From positions 11,072-67,030 of the forward strand of contig NW_005201102.1 of the NCBI RefSeq assembly GCF_000372725.1: a DNA stretch of 55,959 bases. The letters run 5' to 3'. The DNA comes from Emiliania huxleyi CCMP1516. Its lineage: Eukaryota > Haptophyta > Isochrysidales > Noelaerhabdaceae. Both the position numbers and the translations under genes were made by a program. How positions within the stretch are numbered: position 1 is the stretch's first letter; the number at the start of each line of letters is the position of its first letter. Positions 48,025 through 55,959 of the stretch are shown one piece after another. The notes beneath the pieces are model-generated. The model did not search any database and was not told where the DNA came from. It worked only from the letters and a program-made list of their open reading frames with translations.

Positions 48025-50155
48025 GAGGTGAAGCTATGAGGAGGAGGATCGGGTCTGGATCAGTGATGAGGAGAAAGGTCGGTCGAGTACGAGGTCGAGA
48101 GGGATCGTGGTCGAGTACGAGGAGTCGAGGACTGGGGGGGGGAGGGGGTTCAACCTGGCGACGGAGGACAGTGGGCCATCGCGGGAACGGGTGCGTCCGG
48201 AGGGCGAACCCGGTAGATCCGGATGGTTTTCACACCGGTGGGAGGCACCGAGGCGTCGTGGGGACGCTCTTCTGTTCGGTCGACGCTAGATCGTCCACTG
48301 AGAACCCAGTGGTTGTCACCACTTTGTATGCTTTTAATATTAACCTTGCGAACTCGCCCCCCCCGGCAGGGCTATGCAACCGTGACCAGTGTGTGCTGTC
48401 TACGCCTGATCCAGGCGTGAAATCTGCCGATGCGTGTGATCTGTGTGTGGGCCGCTCTGTGAGGGGTCCAGGCATTGTCCGACGACGGGTAGGGGGTCTG
48501 TGCCCGGGCGGTGTCCGGTGCGGAGTCTCTCTCTGATCCCGCCTGTGATGTTGGGTGCGAGGTCGTGGAAGCTTCGATCCCAAGGGGAGGAGCCGATCCC
48601 ACTCGCAACCAACTCTCAGGGGCAGTAGGTGGGCGAGCCTCAGGCGCCGAGGCGCGCTCATCTCGATCGACAAGGCGTGGCTACGCGCGGCCTTCCGCGG
48701 GGGGAGCTTCGTCGACGGGTGCGGGACCGTGGCGCAGACAGCGCTGCGGCGATGCCTCCGGCTGGTGCGGGCGGCGAGTGGCTTGCTGCTCGCTGCGATG
48801 GCGAAAAACTCGTCTCGTCGCACACCAAGGGCTTATGCTCTGGCGAGACGTGAGGCGCATGCGCCCAGGAGGGGAGGGCGCATGCGTAACGACGCTGCTA
48901 GAGATGCCTTTCGGGGCCCAGAGATAAAACTTCTGATGCCATGCGTGACCTAGTAGTGTCCCCAGCTATGGGCGTGTCCATGTTGGAGCCAGGTGTGGTG
49001 TGGACGCGAGAATAGCTCCGCCGTTCATGGAGGCAACCGATGCGAGTCGACTGGTGTGTGTCGTCGTGGTTTCGTATCAAGAATACTCACTCACTCACTC
49101 ACACGTGATGCATGCGCACATGCTACATGCTACATGCCACAACATGTACATGGCTTGTTGGGCCCAAACAAAAGGGCCTCGCAATAGGGTCGTCGCCTAG
49201 GTTATTGTTCAGTTAGTTTGTACACCGATACCGAGCAAAACTTCGGTTGCTGAAAGCCAGCTTGCCCAGCAGCGTCGACTCGGTGGCACGCATGCTCTCG
49301 ACGCGACTCGTCAACTCAACTCGCCGTCGGGGGTGAGAGAAATCGCTTGGCCTTTATACGTTTTTCTCGCCCAGAACTATCTATATTCTTTTTCCGTATT
49401 CTTTCCGTATTCTTGTCCCAAACAGGGTCTATATTCTCGAATATGCCAAGAATACAGCTCCAAATCGGGCCTATATTCTCAAATATTCTTTATATTCCCG
49501 CTGAAAATCGCTGAAAATCGTGCACGTGCTCAAACGACACATGCGCTGCTCCCCAGTCACACGCTCGAGCGTGAAATCATTCGTCACCTTGGCGTACACC
49601 TCGGGGCATCCGCCGTAGTTCGGCACAACAGCCATCGGACAGCGGCAATAGTTGCGCCTCTCGACCCCAGCCTCTGTGGGGTGTGCGCATGCGGTAGGCT
49701 TTGTCGAATCAGAGCGGTGTCGGCGTTGTCCTCCATTTTCCTCCCCTGGGCCCCCCGTCCGGGACCGCTCCGGGACGCACGCCGGCGAAGGCGCGAAGCA
49801 CCATCAAGCTGCTGCACGGCCCCGGCATCGCCTCCCCTGGCTTAGGCCTTAGCTAGACTGAGAGATATTGTGCACAAGGTTGGTCTCTACAATGTATAAA
49901 CTGACACTTTACCTCCAAGAGCTCGTCCCTCCTCCACGGCCATCCTCGGCCTCCTTCCTGAGTGTGGAGTGAGGGCCCCCGGCCGCGGCGCGGTGCGGCG
50001 GAGTCACAAATCCGACGGCAGAGCACCGGGACGCGGTCGGGCGATCTGAGGCCCAAGTAGGCGTATGCATTGCCCATCAGGGCTATCACCTGGACCCATC
50101 AACGTGTTGTTCACACCTGAGGTAATGAAGCGTCATCAACAACAGCCAATTGTCC
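48025..50155. other. long intergenic region, no firm gene
   Basis: Short frames are present but none is supported by family motifs. A plus-strand piece, 48640-48850, has a few protein-like phrases in different frames (ALISIDKAWLRAAFRGGSF; CDGEKLVSSHTKG), perhaps a decayed gene. 49370-49500 is AT-rich with repeated TATATTCT and GTATTCTT. 48120-48250 reads like low-complexity G-rich sequence. Confidence 0.45.
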
Positions 50156-51693
<1,538 letters not shown>

Positions 51694-52024
51694 CGCCCAT
51701 GTGCCATGACAGCCATCTTTCTCCGCTCGAGAAGTGATGCCCTAGACACCTGAGAAGTGATGGCCTCACGGCGGTATGCGAGATCGTAGTCCCCTGCTAG
51801 AGCTCAAAGAGCGACAAAATCACACCGTCTGTGTGCAACCATGTACCATGCCTATGACTGCTATGAAGTTGGTGTTCCGCAAACCTCGATCTACGTAATT
51901 CTTCCACTCCAACGCGTCTACCACGCCGGCTCCTACCCGGATAGGGGGTCTGTTCGTGCCACTGCGGACTCGCGCCAAAACCTGACGGCGTGAGGGGGGG
52001 GTCGGGCTCGGGGGAGTAGAGACA

Positions 52025-52160
52025 GTAGAGGATGTACAAGAGTGTAGAGCGCTATAGAGCTGAAGAGCGGTGGAGCGCTGTAGAGCTGTAGAGCTCTACA
52101 TCCGGCGCGGGACAGAGCGATGCAGATGTAGAGCGATGTAGAGGCGCTCTACAACGTGAA
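52025..52160. repeat. GTAGAGC-rich tandem repeat
   Basis: Units such as GTAGAGCGCTATAGAGCTG, GGAGCGCTGTAGAGCTG and GTAGAGCTCTACA are repeated with short palindromes (GTAGAGCTCTAC). No coding content. Between 51700 and 52940 I see no gene; a near-palindromic CGAGCTCGTAGGTC...GATCTACGAGCTCG lies at 52558-52597. Confidence 0.75.
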
Positions 52161-52949
52161 ATCTCTACAACAAACTCTCGGCGCCAATCGGTTTTGTCGT
52201 CAGCAGAGGGGCTCGCAGTCAGAAGCTCTGGAGGCTTGTCGGAGACGAGGCTGAGCCCTCGTATCTTGCTCACCAGCGTGTCGCACTCGGAGCGGGCCGG
52301 GCTAGTCTCGAGGGCCACTCTATTTGTAAAATTCCACTCTATTTGTAAGGATGCCATCCTATCCCATACACAGGAAGAAGACTAGGTGCTCGTAACACGG
52401 CTCGTAATTGGGCAGGCGCAGCAGCGTACTTTTGATTCGTGTTCGTTGTGTGTTTTGTTGCTTTGAATGGGTTCGAAGAGGCTATCGCGTATCTTAAAAC
52501 CCCATTTTGCTGCGCCGGGTCGTATCCAGGCTAGTTACAAGGCTAGTTTACCAGTTTCGAGCTCGTAGGTCCTACAAGGTCGGATCTACGAGCTCGAGGG
52601 CTTGTAACTAGCCCCGTTACCATGCTCGTAGTTTTGCTGTGCATACTATGAGTGGGACTACGAGAATCGAATCCCAGTGGCGCAAGCTCGGGCCTGCAAC
52701 GTGCGCGAGTGCATCCTTTGTTCCGGAAAGCATAATAATGTGATCTCTTTCGCGGCCAACGCGGTTACTGGGGTCGCGGAGTTCATTGGCGGATCATTCA
52801 TCCTCCCCGCCGCGCGCAGCACTCAACCTTCTTCAACGACAGGCGTGGCTGCCTGGTGAGCTTGAGCTGCCCCGAATGGTGCGTTTGCAAGACCTACCCC
52901 GCAAACAGCCGAAACCCCTTGGGGGGAGCGCGCATTGACGAAGCGACCA

Positions 52950-53399
52950 ATGCCGCCTCACCAGCCACTCTTCCTCATCGCCAGCCTGCACGCCGTCGTC
53001 ATGAGCTCCTTCGCGCTCTGCCTATCTCTCGCGGACCTGACGGCTGCCTTGGCTCCCCTCTACGGTGCACAGCGCGCAGCCGCTGTGTCATCAGGCTTCG
53101 CAAAGGACTGTTTTGAGGGTCTGCAGGCGCTGATCCTCCTCTTTGCCTTTGGCTACGCGCGCCTGTACTTCGATGGCCCTGAGCGACAGCCTCTTATGCT
53201 CTGCTTTGGCGGTGTGGGCAAGGTTGGGGTCGCGGCCTGGCTCACGCGGGTGCACTGCACGATCCGCGCCTGCGATCCCTCGCCGTTCCCACCGGCACTG
53301 CATCTGCTCGGCACTTTACCAGACGCCCTGCTTGGGCTCTGCTTTCTGAGGGAGTGGCGGCGACTAGGCTACGCGCTCTGTGAGACGAAGAGAATGTGA
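52950..53399 (+). CDS. small multi-span membrane protein, function unknown
   Basis: 149 aa, single exon, ATG at 52950 (MPPHQPLFLIASLHAV). Four hydrophobic stretches: about residues 5-30, 58-72, 80-98 and 115-135 (ALILLFAFGYARLYF; LCFGGVGKVGVAAWL; ALHLLGTLPDALLGLCFL). Residues are well balanced, unlike shadow frames. The C-terminus is short and basic. I do not recognise the family. Confidence 0.6.
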   Translation: MPPHQPLFLIASLHAVVMSSFALCLSLADLTAALAPLYGAQRAAAVSSGFAKDCFEGLQALILLFAFGYARLYFDGPERQPLMLCFGGVGKVGVAAWLTRVHCTIRACDPSPFPPALHLLGTLPDALLGLCFLREWRRLGYALCETKRM

Positions 53400-53750
53400 C
53401 TAGATCTACCTCTTCGTGTGTAGAGCATGTGCTTATACCCGCCTGATACGGGGCTGCCTCGTCGCCTCCGAAAAGATATAGGAGCGCGCACACACCACGC
53501 ACACGCGCTGAACGGTCAGCCACCGCACACATAGACAGAGTGTGTGCAGTTGAGAGTGTGCACACGACAACAAGTACACATGCACTCTGGCAGCGGCGCC
53601 GGCGGCCCCCGGCGCCGCGCGCATGCGATTAACAAGTGCTCTCCCCACCAGCTGCACCACAACACCACCTTGTCAGGAAAACAAAGAAAGCCGTCCGCCT
53701 CCGCCTGAATTGCCACTCGCCACACGGCAGGTGCGCCAACCAGCAACCTC

Positions 53751-55874
53751 TCAGACGGCGTCGCCCCAAGCGGCGACACGAACGAGCCCCTCCTGGCGGA
53801 AGGCGCTGATCCACCGTGCGATTGCCTGCATCTGGAATCTGCGCACTGCGCGCACCGACTCCGGGTCGTCCTCATGCGAGAACATGAGATCTAGATGGTG
53901 GCCGCCTATTCATGGTATGATCGCATGGTCTCTGGGGTGGACCTCTCTAGGCATGCCTCTCGAGGCCTCTCTAGGCGGGGGGGGGCGGAGCGCCGTCGGG
54001 GACCAGAAGGGAGTGGATCTCTGCGTTGGTCACGTTGGTCGCGATGCCGGCTGAGGCCCAGCCGTCGAAGCCACCCGAGGTGAAGACGATGTTGGAAGCG
54101 CCACGGATGAGGGCACGCCCGCCATACTCTTCCGAGATCCACTTTCCGCGCGGCGGCGCCTTGAGCCCCCACGCGGCGGCGCAGTGCTCATCGACGAGGG
54201 ACTGATTGTAGGGCTGATGCCAGAACATATCGCGGACGCCGTCCGTCGAGAACCAGTACGAGTCGGGCATCGCCTGTGGGAGGGGGGAGGGGGCAGCCGA
54301 GACTTCGGTCAGGTGTCAGGTTGAGGTCAGGGCGGCGCCGAGGCGCATCGCGGCGGGAGCTGCACGTGGCAGCCCCACCTGCGTGCACCACTGCCAATCC
54401 CAGATACCGTCCATCGGCTGGCCAGGGTGGAGCGGCGTCGGGTAGAGAGGCAAGTCGTAGCAGGCCGTCTCGCCACTGACGTTGTACACAACGGAAGCAG
54501 CACGTCGCACTGCCGTCAGCAGCGCGGCAGCATGTTCAAAATCGTCGTCGGTGTCAGAGGCGTCGTCGGCGACGGCATCAACGTTAGACTCGGCGAGCGG
54601 CGAGTCCACAAAGTTGTACACGTCGAGTGGCGCGTCAAAGTCGAGCTGCTGGCAGGCGGCGCCGAGCGGCCACGCGGGCATCGGCTTGGCGGGTGTGCCC
54701 GCGATGTAGTCCGATGGCCACGGGTAGTTTCCCATCGCAAGCCGGTCAAAGGCGTCGCGCACCCAATACTTTAGCATCGAAGCAGCGTCGGCGTCGGCAG
54801 GAACGTGGCAGAGGTGGAAGAAATCGGCAAGGGAGCGGCGGCCACCAGCAGTAGCAGCCGCGGCGGTGATGAGCGGGAAGGAGGCGCGCAAGTTGGCGGA
54901 GCATCGCTCGGAGTAGTGCGAGGCGGCTTCGGTGACAATCCGGTAGTAGGAGCCTATGGGGCATATGCCGTTGGTGGGGTAATGACTGCTGCTTCGGGTG
55001 CGATCGGGCTGCGATGGTAGGAGGCCAGAGTCCCATTCGGGCTCCTCGCCACGAAAGGCGAGCAGTGGCGCGCTGGACGAAATTGCACCTGCAAACGTGA
55101 CAGAGGCGAGTGGGACATCGGCAGTGAGAGAGGCGGCGCGCATCTAGGGCTGAGGAGCTAAGTGTCGGGGCAGGGCTCGGCACCAGCGACCGAGGCGGGG
55201 TACTTGAGGCGCATCCACGCAGCGAGTTTGCCGCCATACGAGCCACCAAAGACAAACACCGGCGAGGCATTTGCGTCGAAGTCGGCGCGCAGCTTGGCAA
55301 TGAGAACCGCATAATCGGCGAGCGCCAGCTCGTGGGTGAGGTAGGGGTGCCCCCTCCCCTCCCCCGCCTCTGCAGGCACCGACTCGCCATAGAAGCGATG
55401 CTCTGCCCAGACCAGCATGGCGCCAAAGGGGCGCGCGCTTTCCCACATGAGGCCGGTCGCGTTGACGTACTTCTCTACATTCGCCTCATTGCCCACGTAG
55501 AAGAAGATTGGCCCGCGTCCCACCTCCCAACTGTCGGCGTTGAAGAAGAACCGCTGCCGATAGGTGCGTCCCGATGCTGAGTGCGAGAAATGGTCAAGTG
55601 GCTGATCGATCCAGCGAAGGGTGCAGTTGGCGGTGCTCGGGACCGGGCGACCGACCTCAAGCTCAATCACCGGTGGCACAGCCTGGCTCCGAAGGGCCGG
55701 AGCCTCACTGATTGGTCCTGCTCCTGGCACGCCATCGCCGTTCAGGTCTGGTGGTCCGATCGCCATAAAGCCGATGAGGGTGAGAGTGAGGGCGAGGACG
55801 GCGCCCTTGAGCGCCGTCGAGTCGGGCCGCCGCGCCGCGTCGGCGGCGAGCACATACTCGTGTCTCCCCGCCAT
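53751..55874 (-). CDS. S28 serine carboxypeptidase (Pro-X carboxypeptidase/DPP2 type)
   Basis: Complete four-exon gene: 55874-55184, 55088-54379, 54273-53994, 53905-53751; every join keeps frame and gives 611 aa. Residues about 22-42 are a hydrophobic signal-anchor (GAVLALTLTLIGFMAIG), so the enzyme is probably secretory or lysosomal. Catalytic Ser lies in VFVFGGSYGGKLAAW (about 212), Asp in NIVFTSGGFDGWASAG (about 537) and His in DGGHHLDLMF (about 564). WIDQPLDHF and AEHRFYGES are further S28 hallmarks, as are Cys in WQWCTQ and GICPIGSYYR. Family members cut after or before proline near peptide ends. Introns: 55089-55183 (GT), 54274-54378 (GT), 53906-53993 (GC). About 230 nt to the window's right end follow the start. 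Confidence 0.94.
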
Positions 55875-55939
55875 GAGCAAAAGTCAAGGGCGGATGCTCC
55901 GGGCACGTGGACGCGCGGAGACGCGTTTCGTCGTTATCG

Positions 55940-55957
55940 AGGGGGGGGGGGGGGGGG
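55940..55957. repeat. poly-G run at window end
   Basis: Eighteen G residues directly before the terminal TC. A similar but shorter run lies at 13837-13847. Such runs often stop assemblies, so the window edge may be a contig edge. Confidence 0.9.
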
Positions 55958-55959
55958 TC

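Overview
The window looks like nuclear DNA of a GC-rich unicellular eukaryotic alga. Genes lie on both strands, are split by spliceosomal introns, and show no operons, ribosome-binding sites or CRISPR. The F-box/RCC1 protein, the NHL-repeat relic and the proline-rich secreted protein are of kinds common in haptophytes, so a haptophyte (Emiliania/Chrysochromulina-like) is my best guess. That placement is inference; GC-rich stramenopiles or other algae are not excluded.

Layout. 1-1.75 kb: minisatellites, then a THEM6-like thioesterase (-). 2.3-4.1 kb: NHL-repeat relic and an F-box/RCC1 gene (+). 5.0-6.7 kb: an intron-less 2H-phosphoesterase/CbbX-type AAA+ fusion (-). 7-9.2 kb: degraded coding fragments and interspersed repeats. 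9.27-10.36 kb: DUF1995 gene (-). 11-13.3 kb: fragments and repeats. 13.57-22.76 kb: one very large DDB1 gene (-) whose introns hold most of the tandem arrays. 22.8-23.7 kb: dispersed repeat and two long palindromes. 23.9-30.3 kb: amino-acid transporter, small membrane protein and RING protein (+), isochorismatase-like hydrolase (-). 30.8-33.1 kb: TKL-type kinase (+). 34.7-37.3 kb: GT31 fragment and LINE-type EEP endonuclease-like gene (+). 37.7-39.6 kb: SET/MYND protein (-). 40.0-46.6 kb: proline-rich CUB protein, kinesin lacking its P-loop half, PhyH-like dioxygenase (+). 46.9-48.0 kb: metallophosphatase (-). 50.2-51.7 kb: F-box/PAZ-like gene split by a (CA)n intron (+). 52.95-53.4 kb: small membrane protein (+). 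53.75-55.87 kb: complete four-exon S28 serine peptidase (-).

The genes do not form a pathway. What unites the window is intron architecture. In more than 20 introns spread over 11 genes, the first ~15-35 nt of the intron are a diverged copy of the first ~15-35 nt of the following exon, and both copies begin at the splice junction. Donors are GT, GC or GA, matching an exon that itself starts with G. In DDB1 the acceptor-plus-exon-edge block has in several introns been amplified into minisatellites: a 58-bp unit (about 26 copies), a ~60-bp unit (about 11 copies) and smaller sets; one intron is made mostly of telomere-like repeats. Two genes share an intron core with a short inverted repeat. This reads as ongoing intron birth by local tandem duplication, or by introner-like elements, followed by expansion.

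Exon joins were worked out by hand from frame, splice dinucleotides and remembered family conservation; no alignment or transcript data were available.
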